From Undibacterium sp. KW1 (GTDB lineage Bacteria > Pseudomonadota > Gammaproteobacteria > Burkholderiales > Burkholderiaceae_D), in the NCBI RefSeq assembly GCF_009937955.1, contig NZ_AP018439.1:2418001-2482000 (forward strand): DNA of 64,000 nucleotides, written 5' to 3'. Of this stretch, positions 15,183 to 24,666 are shown piece after piece. The notes beneath the pieces are model-generated. The model did no database searches. It was not told the origin of the DNA and saw only the letters and a list, made by a program, of their open reading frames with translations. How positions within the stretch are numbered: the stretch's first letter is position 1; every line of letters begins with the position of its first letter. Both the position numbers and the translations under genes were made by a program.

Positions 15183-17347
15183 AAACATTTCCATTAAAGC
15201 ACAGGGTCGCCATGACTAGAAATTCGCTACGCCAACCTATCCAGCAATTGTCTGCATTGACTGGTGCGGCAATATTGACAGCCGGTTTCTTGATGGCACC
15301 TATGGCCATGGCACAAGACCCGTCAAAAAATACGGTCGATATCAACCTGGTTGGCGCGGATATAGAGTCGGCCATCAAGGCGATAGGTCACTATACCGGC
15401 GTGACTTTCATCATTGATCCACGCGTCAAGGGACAGATCAATCTGGTGTCGGAAACACCGCTGACCAAGGACCAGGCTTATAAGCTACTGACTTCCACTT
15501 TGCGTCTGCAAGGTTTTTCAGTGGTGACGGCGGACGGTTACTCCAAGGTGGTGCCAGAGTCAGATGCCAAGTTGCAGCCCGGCCCTACCCAGAATACAAG
15601 TTCAGAAAGAACAGAAACTGCCAAGGGTGACCAGGTAGTCACCCAGATCTATAAGCTGAATTATGAGTCATCCGCCAATATCGTGACGATATTGCGCCCG
15701 CTGATTTCGCCGAATAATACGATTAATGGTAACCCCAGCAATAATACGGTGGTCATTACCGATTATGCAGACAACATCAAGCGCTTGAACAAGATCATCG
15801 CTGCCCTGGATGTACCTGCAACCACAGATATGGATGTGGTCCTGATCAAGCATGCAATCGCTTCTGACATCGCCACCATGGTTTCCAAGGTCGTAGATTC
15901 GGGCGGCGGCGGTGCTGATCCTACCAAGCCGGTATTGCTGGCTGACCCGCGTTCCAATGCCATACTGGTGCGTGCTTCTTCTGTGGCGAAGGCAAACCAG
16001 ATCAAGTCGCTGATCGCCAAGCTTGATCAGCCTACCTCACAGCCTGGCAATGTCCATGTGGTTTATTTAAAGAATGCTGAGGCTGAGAAGCTGGCGCAAA
16101 CCTTGCGCTCCATCGTTACTGGCGATACATCTTCTTCGCGTAGTTCAAGCAGCACGATTTCCAATGCAGGCAGCGCAGCCAATGGTACCAACAGCCCTGT
16201 ATCTGCAAATACTACCGGCACTGCGCAAAGCAGCATGCCATCATTCAGTAATAACAGCACAGGCAGCAGTTCTAGTGGTGGAGGTGCAGCGGGATATATC
16301 CAGGCTGACGCATCGACCAATACCCTGATCATTACCGCGAGTGAACCTGTCTACCGCAATTTGCGCACGGTGATAGAACAGCTTGATGCCCGCCGTGCCC
16401 AGGTTTATGTAGAGGCCCTGATTGTTGAGATCAGTGCAGACAAATCCAATGAGCTGGGTGTGCAATGGCTGGGTTTGTCAGGTGACAGTACCAGTAATTA
16501 TCGTATAGGCGGCGGCACGTCGTTCTCTACCAAGGGAAATAATATCCTTAACCTTGCTGCAGGCAATGCCACTACTTTAGGCTCGGTGTTGCCGGGCTCA
16601 GGCTTGTCCCTTGGCTTGTTCAAACAAGTCAATGGTCAATTGGGCCTGGGCGCATTGGCGCGCGTGTTGCAGACAGATGGCAATGCCAATGTCTTGTCGA
16701 TACCAAATATCGTCACGCTGGATAACGAAGAAGCCAATATTATCGTCGGTAAAAATGTCCCACTGATTACTGGTCAATTTACGACTGCATCCAGTGGTAC
16801 TGCTGGTGTCAATCCTTTTCAGACCATAGACCGCAAACAGGTAGGTTTGAAGTTGAAAATCAAGCCGCAAATCTCTGAAGGTGGCACAGTCAAGCTGGCG
16901 ATTTATCAGGAAGTATCGAGCGTGGATGATACGACCAATGCCGCAGGCATTATCACTAAGGAACGCTCGATCACTACCAATGTGCTGGTCGATGATGGCC
17001 AGATTATTGCGCTGGGTGGTTTGATTGAAGACAGCACTACTGATGGTGGCGAAAAAGTACCAGGTCTTGGTGATATTCCCTTGATTGGTAATCTGTTCAA
17101 ATACCAGACCAGCAAGCGCTCTAAAACTAACCTGATGGTGTTCCTGCGTCCTACCGTGATACGCAACGCAGAGCAAAGCAATAATATTTCTGTTGATCGC
17201 TATGACTATATGCGTACCCAGATCGTACCTTCCAAGGATGGCGTTGCAGAGAATTTGTGGCCGTCTGCAGAAAAAGGAAAATTACTGACCACCCCTTTGC
17301 TGATCTCTCCTGAGAAAACACCGACCACAGGCAAGGAAGGCAAATAA
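15179..17347 (+). CDS. gspD: Type II secretion secretin GspD
   Basis: Outer-membrane secretin channel. 722 residues. A signal peptide ends near MAPMAMAQD (about residue 46); an alternative start at ATG 15212 gives a more standard signal length, but the ATG at 15179 is coupled to gspN. The N0 domain (VDINLVGADIESAIKAIGHY), N1-N3 repeats, a Ser/Gly/Asn-rich loop in N3 (about residues 312-372) and the C-terminal secretin domain with VPLITGQFT, NVLVDDGQIIALGGLIED and PLIGNLFKYQ are all visible. No obvious pilotin gene is nearby. Four bases separate it from gspE. Confidence 0.97.
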   Translation: MKTFPLKHRVAMTRNSLRQPIQQLSALTGAAILTAGFLMAPMAMAQDPSKNTVDINLVGADIESAIKAIGHYTGVTFIIDPRVKGQINLVSETPLTKDQAYKLLTSTLRLQGFSVVTADGYSKVVPESDAKLQPGPTQNTSSERTETAKGDQVVTQIYKLNYESSANIVTILRPLISPNNTINGNPSNNTVVITDYADNIKRLNKIIAALDVPATTDMDVVLIKHAIASDIATMVSKVVDSGGGGADPTKPVLLADPRSNAILVRASSVAKANQIKSLIAKLDQPTSQPGNVHVVYLKNAEAEKLAQTLRSIVTGDTSSSRSSSSTISNAGSAANGTNSPVSANTTGTAQSSMPSFSNNSTGSSSSGGGAAGYIQADASTNTLIITASEPVYRNLRTVIEQLDARRAQVYVEALIVEISADKSNELGVQWLGLSGDSTSNYRIGGGTSFSTKGNNILNLAAGNATTLGSVLPGSGLSLGLFKQVNGQLGLGALARVLQTDGNANVLSIPNIVTLDNEEANIIVGKNVPLITGQFTTASSGTAGVNPFQTIDRKQVGLKLKIKPQISEGGTVKLAIYQEVSSVDDTTNAAGIITKERSITTNVLVDDGQIIALGGLIEDSTTDGGEKVPGLGDIPLIGNLFKYQTSKRSKTNLMVFLRPTVIRNAEQSNNISVDRYDYMRTQIVPSKDGVAENLWPSAEKGKLLTTPLLISPEKTPTTGKEGK

Positions 17348-17350
17348 GCC

Positions 17351-18781
17351 ATGCTTGATCATCGTTTATTGCCTTATGGTTTTGCCAGGGATTTCTCTGT
17401 GCTGGCAGTCAGAGACAATGCTGTCATCAATGGCGTCGTAGAAATCCAGATTTCCAAGATGACGCCGTCTGCAGCGATATCTGAAGTCGGCCGCAAGTTT
17501 GGCAAGGTTAAACTGGTCATGCTGCCGCATACTGAGTTAGCCGAGGCAATCGCCAAGGCTTATGCCGGTTCTGGTGGTGATGCAGCCGATGTCGTCGGCG
17601 AAGTGGAGTCTGACCTGGACTTGGCCAAACTCATGCTGGATATGCCAGCGATTGAGGACTTGCTGGAGTCGGCTGATGATGCGCCGGTGATACGCATGAT
17701 CAATGCGCTGCTGACGCAGGCCCTGCGTGATGGCGCATCAGACATCCATATCGAGCCGTTCGAACAGATTTCTGTCGTGCGTTTCCGCGTCGATGGTGCT
17801 TTGCGTGACGTGGTGCGTCCGAAGAAGGCAATCCATGCTTCCCTGATTTCACGTATCAAAATCATGGCGCAGCTTGATATTGCCGAAAAACGCCTGCCGC
17901 AGGATGGTCGCATTACCTTGCGCATAGGTGGCAAGCCTGTTGATGTGCGGGTATCCACTTTACCAACCGGCCACGGAGAACGTGCTGTATTGCGCTTGCT
18001 GGATAAAGAAGCGGGACGTTTGGATTTGAGTCATCTGGGCATGAGCGCCGATGTGTTGACGCAATTCGACAAGCTGATTGCTCAGCCGCATGGCATCGTG
18101 CTGGTGACCGGGCCAACTGGCTCGGGCAAGACCACCACTTTGTATGCAGCGCTGTCACGGGTAAATGCCGGTACCACCAATATCCTGACGGTAGAAGATC
18201 CTATCGAATATGAATTGGCCGGTGTAGGCCAGACACAGGTCAATGCAAAAATCGAAATGACTTTTGCCAAAGCCTTGCGGGCAATTTTGCGGCAAGATCC
18301 TGACGTCATCATGATAGGTGAGATACGCGATCTGGAAACTGCGCAAATTGCCGTGCAGGCTTCTTTGACAGGCCATCTGGTGCTGGCAACCCTGCATACC
18401 AATGATTCTGCCGCCGCAGTGACACGTTTGCTGGATATGGGGATAGAACCTTTCCTGTTGTCTTCTTCATTGCTGGGTGTTGTCGCGCAACGACTCGTAC
18501 GTAAACTGTGTATCCATTGCCGTGTTGAAAAAGATGGTGCGTGGCATGCGGTCGGTTGCGAGCATTGCGGTCATACCGGTTATCAGGGGCGCGTTGGTGT
18601 CTATGAGTTATTACAAACCACGGACGCGATTCGTGCCCAGATACATCATGAGGCGGCAGAAGCAGAAATACGTGCGGCAGCCCAGGCGGATGGCATGAAA
18701 ACCATGCGTGAAGATGGTGATCGCTGGCTGAAAACTGGTGTTACTACGCCAGAAGAATTGTTGCGCGTGACTAAGGAATAA
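17351..18781 (+). CDS. gspE: Type II secretion ATPase GspE
   Basis: Hexameric cytoplasmic ATPase powering pseudopilus assembly. 476 residues. The Walker A motif GPTGSGKT is at residues 254-261, preceded by ASDIHIEPFE and the Asp box, followed by EDPIEYEL, RQDPDVIMIGEIRD (Walker B) and TGHLVLATLHTNDS (His box). The zinc-binding element is present as CIHC and CEHC around residues 387-408 but with a short connecting loop. The N-terminal GspL-binding domain is comparatively short. Gene spacing (4 bases before, 4 after) indicates one operon with gspD and gspF. Confidence 0.97.
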   Translation: MLDHRLLPYGFARDFSVLAVRDNAVINGVVEIQISKMTPSAAISEVGRKFGKVKLVMLPHTELAEAIAKAYAGSGGDAADVVGEVESDLDLAKLMLDMPAIEDLLESADDAPVIRMINALLTQALRDGASDIHIEPFEQISVVRFRVDGALRDVVRPKKAIHASLISRIKIMAQLDIAEKRLPQDGRITLRIGGKPVDVRVSTLPTGHGERAVLRLLDKEAGRLDLSHLGMSADVLTQFDKLIAQPHGIVLVTGPTGSGKTTTLYAALSRVNAGTTNILTVEDPIEYELAGVGQTQVNAKIEMTFAKALRAILRQDPDVIMIGEIRDLETAQIAVQASLTGHLVLATLHTNDSAAAVTRLLDMGIEPFLLSSSLLGVVAQRLVRKLCIHCRVEKDGAWHAVGCEHCGHTGYQGRVGVYELLQTTDAIRAQIHHEAAEAEIRAAAQADGMKTMREDGDRWLKTGVTTPEELLRVTKE

Positions 18782-18785
18782 GTAC

Positions 18786-20006
18786 ATGCCAGCATTTCGA
18801 TATGAGGCTGTTGATAACTCAGGCCATACCAGTAAAGGCGTATTAAATGCCGATAGTGCCCGGGCTGCCCGCAGTGACTTGCGAGCTCAGGGCCTGGTGC
18901 CGGTTACTGTAGAGTCCATTGCCAATCAAATGGATGCGGGTGGCAAGCGCAAGACCAGCTTCTTTGCCGATCATCTTTCTACTGTGGAAAATGCCTTGTT
19001 TACCAGGCAATTGTCCAGCTTGCTGGAGGCTGGCTTACCGCTTGAGCAATCCCTGTCTGCCTTGCTGGAGCAATCAGAGCGCACTTATGTCCGTGACCTG
19101 GTCGGTTCTATACGCTCGGAAGTCATGGCCGGTAATTCCCTGTCTGACGCGCTGAAGCAGCATCCCAATGATTTTACTGATATCTATTGCGCACTCGTGG
19201 CTTCGGGCGAGCATATCGGCCATCTGTCGCGGGTGTTGTCGCGACTGGCTGATTACATAGAGAGACGTAATGCGCTGGTGCAAAAAGTCAGGCTGGCATT
19301 TACTTATCCGGCAATCGTGACGGTGGTGGCTTTTGCCATCGTGATCTTCTTGTTGACTTATGTGGTGCCACAAATTGTTTCTGTCTTTGCCAATACCAAG
19401 CAGAAGCTACCTTTCCTGACACTGGTGATGCTGGCAATTTCAGATTTTGTGCGGGCTTATGGCTGGATCGTTGCAATTCTGTTGGTGGCTGCTTATTCCC
19501 TGTGGCGGCTGGCTTTGCGTAATCCTGATTTCAAGATGCGCTGGCATCGCTGGTTATTGCACGCACCTTTGTATGGCAAGTTTGAACGCAGCCTGAATAC
19601 GGCAAGGTTCGCCAGTACCCTGGCGATTACAACTGGCTCAGGTGTGCCTATCTTGCGGGCCCTGCAAACCAGCCGCGAAACCTTGTCCAATGTGGCCATG
19701 CGTGCGCAGGTGGAAGAGGCAACGGCCAGTGTCAGGGAGGGCGTCAGTCTGGCGCGCGCCTTGTCCGCACACAAGCATTTTCCACCTATGCTGATACACA
19801 TGATCAGAGCTGGTGAGGTGACTGGTGAATTGCCCGCCATGCTGGAGCGCGCGTCAAATACCCAGGAGCAGGACCTTGAGCGCCGGGCAATGACCATGGC
19901 TGGCTTTCTGGAGCCGGTATTGATCCTGACCATGGGGATCGTCGTCTTGCTCATCGTGCTGGCGGTACTGATGCCTATCATAGAAATAAATCAATTGGTA
20001 CGCTAA
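18786..20006 (+). CDS. gspF: Type II secretion inner-membrane protein GspF
   Basis: Polytopic core of the inner-membrane assembly platform. 406 residues, the normal size. It begins MPAFRYEAVDNSGHTSKGVL, a clear GspF start, and has two repeated T2SSF domains: FTRQLSSLLEAGLPLEQSL in the first and FASTLAITTGSGVPILRAL in the second, each followed by membrane helices; the C-terminus ends in a strongly hydrophobic helix and MPIIEINQLVR. Sits between gspE and gspC. Confidence 0.96.
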   Translation: MPAFRYEAVDNSGHTSKGVLNADSARAARSDLRAQGLVPVTVESIANQMDAGGKRKTSFFADHLSTVENALFTRQLSSLLEAGLPLEQSLSALLEQSERTYVRDLVGSIRSEVMAGNSLSDALKQHPNDFTDIYCALVASGEHIGHLSRVLSRLADYIERRNALVQKVRLAFTYPAIVTVVAFAIVIFLLTYVVPQIVSVFANTKQKLPFLTLVMLAISDFVRAYGWIVAILLVAAYSLWRLALRNPDFKMRWHRWLLHAPLYGKFERSLNTARFASTLAITTGSGVPILRALQTSRETLSNVAMRAQVEEATASVREGVSLARALSAHKHFPPMLIHMIRAGEVTGELPAMLERASNTQEQDLERRAMTMAGFLEPVLILTMGIVVLLIVLAVLMPIIEINQLVR

Positions 20007-20016
20007 AAGGATAAAA

Positions 20017-20616
20017 ATGAAACGCTTACCTGTCCTTGTGACATTTCTTTTGTTTATCGCACTATGTGCGTCATTGAGTTTTTGGGCGCTGCGTTTATTC
20101 AAGCCGCAGGCAAGGGCGGTTGCTGCCGGGTTTCAGCAAAACAGTTATGAACCAGGTACTGGGCAATGGGGTGGTATTTTCGGTAATAGCCAGGTCGCGC
20201 AAGCTACTGCCACCAATTACCAGTTAAAAGGCATTGTGCTGGCAAAGCAGGCTGAGAAAAGCCTGGCCATCATCAGTGCCAACGGAAAACCAGCTGTAGC
20301 TGTGGCCATGGATAAGGAGGTTGCTCCTGGCGTGCTCCTGAAAGAAGTGCATGAAAAATATGTGATGGTGTCTGAATCCGGCATCATGCGCCGCGTAGAA
20401 TTGCCGCAAATGCCGGATATGAATCGTGGTCCGGTACAAATACCGCCCTTGAATCAGTCCAATACAGTGCCGCCACAAGTGGCGCCTGTCGCATTTCCTT
20501 CTGCCAAGCACAATGATGCACCAGGCGGACCTATCAGCAGCCCGCCACCACCTATGGTGACACCTGGCTTGCCTACGGCCTCTCTGCCATCTGCAATGCC
20601 GGGCGGGCAGCAATGA
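20017..20616 (+). CDS. gspC: Type II secretion protein GspC (HR domain, no PDZ)
   Basis: Links the inner-membrane platform to the secretin. 199 residues: an N-terminal membrane helix (about residues 5-25), the homology region with YQLKGIVLAKQAEKSLAIIS and VSESGIMRRVELP, then a Pro-rich tail (about residues 140-199) in place of a PDZ domain. Short PDZ-less GspC forms are known in several betaproteobacteria. Unusually, the gene lies at the end of the operon rather than at its head. Its stop overlaps the next ORF by 4 bases (ATGA). Confidence 0.88.
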   Translation: MKRLPVLVTFLLFIALCASLSFWALRLFKPQARAVAAGFQQNSYEPGTGQWGGIFGNSQVAQATATNYQLKGIVLAKQAEKSLAIISANGKPAVAVAMDKEVAPGVLLKEVHEKYVMVSESGIMRRVELPQMPDMNRGPVQIPPLNQSNTVPPQVAPVAFPSAKHNDAPGGPISSPPPPMVTPGLPTASLPSAMPGGQQ

Positions 20617-21437
20617 GTTCATGGCAAGATGTGTGCCCAGAAGATGTGCGTCTGGCGATAGAACAGTCACACTCATCCTGGCGGCCTGTCATAGAGAGGG
20701 GATTGCAGCGAGTGCATGAAGCCAATCCGGATTATTTCCCGGGTTTGACCAAGTCTGACTATCTGCCCAACCAGGCCAGATTATTTGCTGCCTTCTCCAT
20801 GCCTATGGATGATGTACGTTACATCCTGATGGGTGAGGGACCTTATCCGAGGGTAGACAGTGCTACAGGTTATTGTTTCATGGACGGGGCGGTAAAAAGC
20901 TTGTGGTCTGATGAAGAGGGCGGTGGCTTATCCAAGAAAGTCAATCGCGCCACGTCACTCAGAAACTTCATGAAGATGTTGCTGGTCGCTTCTGGTCATT
21001 TGCAGCAAGAGGCAACTGCTGGTGACGCCATGGCTGCTGTTGCCACACAGGCGCGTTTGCCTGAGGGCGGTTTTATACAGACGCTGGACGATTTACAACA
21101 CAAGCTCATTGCACAAGGATTTTTACTATTGAATGCCAGTCTGGTATTTCGTGAAGACACAGCTCCGGTAAAAGATGCAAAAGCATGGCAGCCATTTTTG
21201 CAAACTGTTTTATCTGCGCTAGATCAATATCAAAGTTCGCACAAAAAGCAAAAGGCAGTGTTAGTCTTGTGGGGTAAGATTGCCGAGCAGCTTCGTCTCA
21301 TGCCCGAGACCGCACTGTACGAGCAGATCAGTGCTGAGCATCCCTACAACCTGAGTTTTATTGCTAACAAGACAATGCAGGATTTTTTCCGTCCTATGAA
21401 TTTATTGGGTAACTTGCCTGAAGGAAAAATTTTGTAA
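20613..21437 (+). CDS. Uracil-DNA glycosylase-fold protein with altered catalytic motif
   Basis: A 274-residue protein that aligns by motif with family 1 uracil-DNA glycosylases. The water-activating motif GQDPYH appears as GEGPYP (residues 74-79), so the catalytic Asp is Gly and the His is Pro. The uracil-pocket segment LLLN is kept (LLLNASLVFRE, residues 171-181, Asn174), as are VLWGKIAEQ (219-226) and the DNA-minor-groove loop histidine in HPYNLSF (His243). It overlaps gspC by 4 bases, so it is translated with the secretion operon. Either a non-catalytic DNA-binding derivative, a glycosylase with another specificity, or an enzyme-derived partner with a new role. UDG relationship is by eye, not by search. 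Confidence 0.72.
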   Translation: MSSWQDVCPEDVRLAIEQSHSSWRPVIERGLQRVHEANPDYFPGLTKSDYLPNQARLFAAFSMPMDDVRYILMGEGPYPRVDSATGYCFMDGAVKSLWSDEEGGGLSKKVNRATSLRNFMKMLLVASGHLQQEATAGDAMAAVATQARLPEGGFIQTLDDLQHKLIAQGFLLLNASLVFREDTAPVKDAKAWQPFLQTVLSALDQYQSSHKKQKAVLVLWGKIAEQLRLMPETALYEQISAEHPYNLSFIANKTMQDFFRPMNLLGNLPEGKIL

Positions 21438-21539
21438 TATACGGTTTTACTACTGGCTTGTGGACGAGCTTTGTAGAATAATTGGGTGACACGTATTGAA
21501 GCCTTTTTTGCTTATCCAATTCATAACTTTCCCCTGCCT

Positions 21540-22790
21540 ATGTTGAAGAAAATTGAAGTCGCTCAACTGAGGGTTGGCATGTATGTGCAGGAACTGTGCA
21601 GTTCCTGGATAGATACGCCATTCTGGCAAAAGTCTTTCTTGCTTGGAGAAATTGAAGAGTTAAAAAAAATCCAGGCAACCAAAATCCGTCATGCCTGGAT
21701 TGATGTCAGCAAGGGCCTTGATGTCCTGCCCGAAGCGGTAGAAAAAACGGTCGCCGAGCCAGAGCCGCAACCCGAGCCTGCGCCAGAACCGTTGCCAGAG
21801 CCTGCTCCATCGCCGCGCCAGATCACCTCAGCCTCCATGGATGACGAACTGGGGCGTGCTTCTGCCATTGTCAGCAAATCCAAGCAAGCCGTGTTCAGCA
21901 TGTTCAGTGAAGCCCGCATGGGCAAGGCGGTAGATGTCGGTAATGCCCAGAACATGGTGGAAGAAATTGCTGATTCCGTCATGCGCAATCCTGGTGCCCT
22001 GATAGGTTTGGCCAGACTCAAGACCAAGGATGATTACACCTATATGCATTCGATTGCCGTATGCGCACTAATGGTGGCATTGGCCAAGCAACTGGGCTTG
22101 TCTGAAGAGGCAACCAGGGAAGCCGGTCTGGCTGGCTTGTTGCACGATATAGGCAAGATGATGGTGGATGCTGATATTTTGAACAAACCAGGAAAATTGA
22201 CGGAAGCTGAATTTGTCTCCGTCAAGGAGCATCCAGTAGCTGGCTACAAAATGTTGAAAGAGGCCAAGGGTGTCAGCGCAATTGCCTTGGATGTATGCCT
22301 GCATCATCATGAAAAAATTGATGGTACCGGTTACCCAAGACGTCTGAAGGGAGATGAGATCAGTTTGTACGCACGTATGGGGGCGGTATGCGATGTGTAT
22401 GACGCGATTACTTCAGATCGACCCTATAAACAAGGCTGGTGCCCTGCTGAATCATTGCGCAAAATGGCTGAGTGGAGTAGCGGTCATTTTGATGAAAAAG
22501 TATTTCAGGCTTTTGTCAAAAGTATAGGTATTTATCCTGTGGGTACAATGGTCAAGCTGGAGTCTGGCAGGCTGGCTGTCGTCGTTGAACAACAGGTTGG
22601 CAAGTCTCTGTTATTGCCAAAGGTCAGAGTATTCTTTTCTGTTAAATCTATGGCCTACATTGCTCCAGAACTGATTGACTTGTCACGTCCGGGAATGAAT
22701 GACAAGATCGCCTCACGTGAAGATGCTGCCAAATGGGGTATCAAGGACATCAATCGTTATTGGCTCGGTGAGGCTGCCAACAACCGCTAA
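21540..22790 (+). CDS. HD-GYP domain protein, probable cyclic-di-GMP phosphodiesterase
   Basis: HD-GYP proteins hydrolyse cyclic di-GMP. From the ATG at 21540 the product is 416 residues; this start is preferred because it gives the standard DUF3391 N-terminus (MLKKIEVAQLRVGMYVQEL), whereas an in-frame GTG at 21486 adds 18 unconserved residues. After the DUF3391 region comes a Pro-Glu linker (EPEPQPEPAPEPLPEPAPSP, about residues 75-95) and the HD-GYP domain: HDIGK with HD at 202-203, HHHEKIDGTGYP with GYP at 264-266, and VCDVYDAITSDRPYK. All metal ligands look intact, so activity is likely. Neither candidate start has a strong ribosome binding site. Confidence 0.9.
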   Translation: MLKKIEVAQLRVGMYVQELCSSWIDTPFWQKSFLLGEIEELKKIQATKIRHAWIDVSKGLDVLPEAVEKTVAEPEPQPEPAPEPLPEPAPSPRQITSASMDDELGRASAIVSKSKQAVFSMFSEARMGKAVDVGNAQNMVEEIADSVMRNPGALIGLARLKTKDDYTYMHSIAVCALMVALAKQLGLSEEATREAGLAGLLHDIGKMMVDADILNKPGKLTEAEFVSVKEHPVAGYKMLKEAKGVSAIALDVCLHHHEKIDGTGYPRRLKGDEISLYARMGAVCDVYDAITSDRPYKQGWCPAESLRKMAEWSSGHFDEKVFQAFVKSIGIYPVGTMVKLESGRLAVVVEQQVGKSLLLPKVRVFFSVKSMAYIAPELIDLSRPGMNDKIASREDAAKWGIKDINRYWLGEAANNR

Positions 22791-22804
22791 CAAGTAGTCC
22801 CTTT

Positions 22805-22835
22805 TTGGGAAAAGACCTCGCACGCAGGCGAGGTC
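22805..22835 (-). terminator. Rho-independent terminator of the quinone oxidoreductase gene
   Basis: Perfect 8-bp stem GACCTCGC / GCGAGGTC (22814-22835) with a 6-base loop. Read on the minus strand it is followed by TTTT, as expected for termination of the leftward gene; on the plus strand the T tract is poor, though it may also help stop the convergent HD-GYP transcript. Confidence 0.7.
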
Positions 22836-22842
22836 CCGGACT

Positions 22843-23823
22843 TTATTGTTCAGGTTGTATGACGATCTTGCCTGTCACCTTGCGGGCTGCCAGGTCGTTC
22901 AAGGCTGCTGGTGTGTCTTTGAGTGCATAGCGGGCAGAGATATGTGGCTTTATTTTTCCTTCATGCAGCCATCCCATCAGCTCACGCATGGCAGCCAGGT
23001 TGGCTTTAGGCTCACGCTTGGCAAACTCACCCCAGAAAACACCAACCAGAGAAGCACCTTTGAGCAGGGTCAGATTCAATGGCAGCTTGGGTATTTCGCC
23101 ATTGGCAAAACCTACCACCAGATAGCGACCGCGCCAGCCTATGGAGCGAAAAGCTGGTTCTGCGTAAATGCCACCGACCGGGTCATAAATCACATCCGGG
23201 CCTTTGCCATCTGTAGCGGCCTTGATGGCTTCGCGCAAATCCTGATTGCTGTAGTTGATAGTGACATCGGCACCATGCTGCTTGCAGATATCGAGTTTTT
23301 CATCGGTCGATGCTGCTGCAATGACACGGGCACCCAGAGCCTTGCCAATTTCTATGGCGGCAAGTCCGACACCACCGGCAGCGCCCAATACCAGCATGGT
23401 TTCACCAGCTTTTAACTGGGCACGATCTACCACTGCGTGATGGGAAGTGCCATAGGTCAGGGTGATCGCTGCTGCAACGTCAAAGTCCATACCTGGTGGC
23501 ATGGGCATGACGGCATTGGCAGGGGCAACGACCTGTTGTGCAAACGCACCATTACCAATAAAGGCAATCACCTTGTCGCCAGCCTTGATATGGCTGACAC
23601 CTTCACCAACGGCATAGACTATCCCGGACAATTCGCTGCCTGGCGTAAATGGCAGTTCAGGTTTGAACTGGTACTTGTTTTGTATGATCAATACGTCAGG
23701 GAAGTTGACGCCTGCTGCCTTGACATTGATGGCCACCTGGCCAGGTGCTGGCACCAGATCTGGTAAATCTTCTATCACCAAAGTGTCTGGCAATCCCCAC
23801 TCCTTGCAAACAACAGCTTTCAT
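22843..23823 (-). CDS. NADPH:quinone oxidoreductase-like zinc-independent alcohol dehydrogenase family protein
   Basis: Medium-chain dehydrogenase/reductase of 326 residues. The sequence has the quinone oxidoreductase pattern: PGQVAINVKAAGVNFPDVLI, the GSELSGIVYAVGEGV segment, a nucleotide-binding motif VLGAAGGVGLAAIEIGKALGA and VIYDPVGG. The cysteine ligands of zinc-dependent relatives are missing, in line with a zinc-free NADPH-linked enzyme. Substrate is not known (quinones, enones or acyl-CoA derivatives in relatives). Divergent from surE across a 105-base gap; a terminator follows the gene. Single-gene unit. Confidence 0.88.
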   Translation of the reverse strand: MKAVVCKEWGLPDTLVIEDLPDLVPAPGQVAINVKAAGVNFPDVLIIQNKYQFKPELPFTPGSELSGIVYAVGEGVSHIKAGDKVIAFIGNGAFAQQVVAPANAVMPMPPGMDFDVAAAITLTYGTSHHAVVDRAQLKAGETMLVLGAAGGVGLAAIEIGKALGARVIAAASTDEKLDICKQHGADVTINYSNQDLREAIKAATDGKGPDVIYDPVGGIYAEPAFRSIGWRGRYLVVGFANGEIPKLPLNLTLLKGASLVGVFWGEFAKREPKANLAAMRELMGWLHEGKIKPHISARYALKDTPAALNDLAARKVTGKIVIQPEQ

Positions 23824-23928
23824 TTTGATGTCTCCATAAAATAGTACGACCGTTTGATTTTGTGATTATGCCGTAAAAATCTGTTCTCTGTAGAAATTTA
23901 TATTTCAGCATCAGGTAGAATACAAAAC

Positions 23929-24666
23929 ATGAAAATTCTGATCAGTAATGATGATGGTTATCTGGCTCCTGGCATCGTGGCGCTCGCTGAGGCCATGGCA
24001 TCAATTGCCGAGATTACCGTGGTGGCTCCCGATAGTAACCGTTCCGGGGCATCGAATGCCTTGACCCTGGACCGGCCCTTGAGTGTGCAAAGAGCCAGCA
24101 ATGGTTTTTACTTTGTGAATGGTACTCCTTCTGACTGCGTGCACATCGCCCTGACCGCCATCATGAAAGAAAAACCTGACCTGATCGTTTCTGGTATCAA
24201 TCAGGGGCAGAATATGGGGGACGATACTTTGTATTCTGGTACCGTAGCCGCAGCGACTGAAGGATTTTTGTTTGGTATCCCGGCAATTGCCTTTTCGCAA
24301 ACTGAAAAAGGCTGGACGCATCTGGATGCAGCAGCACGCATTGCGCTGGATATGGTGAAGCGTGGTTTCTCAGACTTGGCCAGACCGTTCCTGCTGAATG
24401 TGAATATTCCTAATCTGCCGTTTGAAGACATCAAGGGAGTGCGCAAGGCGCGCCTGGGTAAGCGTCATACTTCTGAGCCTGTCATCCACATGACTGATCC
24501 GCACGGTCGGGATATTTACTGGATAGGCCCGCCAGGAGCAGCACGGGATGCCAGCGCGGGGACGGATTTTGATACGACGGCCAGGCATTTTGTTTCGGTA
24601 ACACCTTTACAAATAGATTTGACGAATACCCGCCAGTTGGCTGACCTGGATATGGATTTTGCATGA
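23929..24666 (+). CDS. surE: 5'/3'-nucleotidase SurE
   Basis: Metal-dependent phosphatase acting on nucleoside monophosphates and short polyphosphate, linked to stationary-phase survival. 245 residues. The family signature is complete: [16 protein letters not shown] with Asp8-Asp9 as metal ligands, [14 protein letters not shown] (Ser39 region), DCVHIAL and [19 protein letters not shown]. Starts an operon with pcm (4-base overlap), followed by nlpD and rpoS, the classic surE-pcm-nlpD-rpoS order of proteobacteria. Confidence 0.97.
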   Translation: MKILISNDDGYLAPGIVALAEAMASIAEITVVAPDSNRSGASNALTLDRPLSVQRASNGFYFVNGTPSDCVHIALTAIMKEKPDLIVSGINQGQNMGDDTLYSGTVAAATEGFLFGIPAIAFSQTEKGWTHLDAAARIALDMVKRGFSDLARPFLLNVNIPNLPFEDIKGVRKARLGKRHTSEPVIHMTDPHGRDIYWIGPPGAARDASAGTDFDTTARHFVSVTPLQIDLTNTRQLADLDMDFA

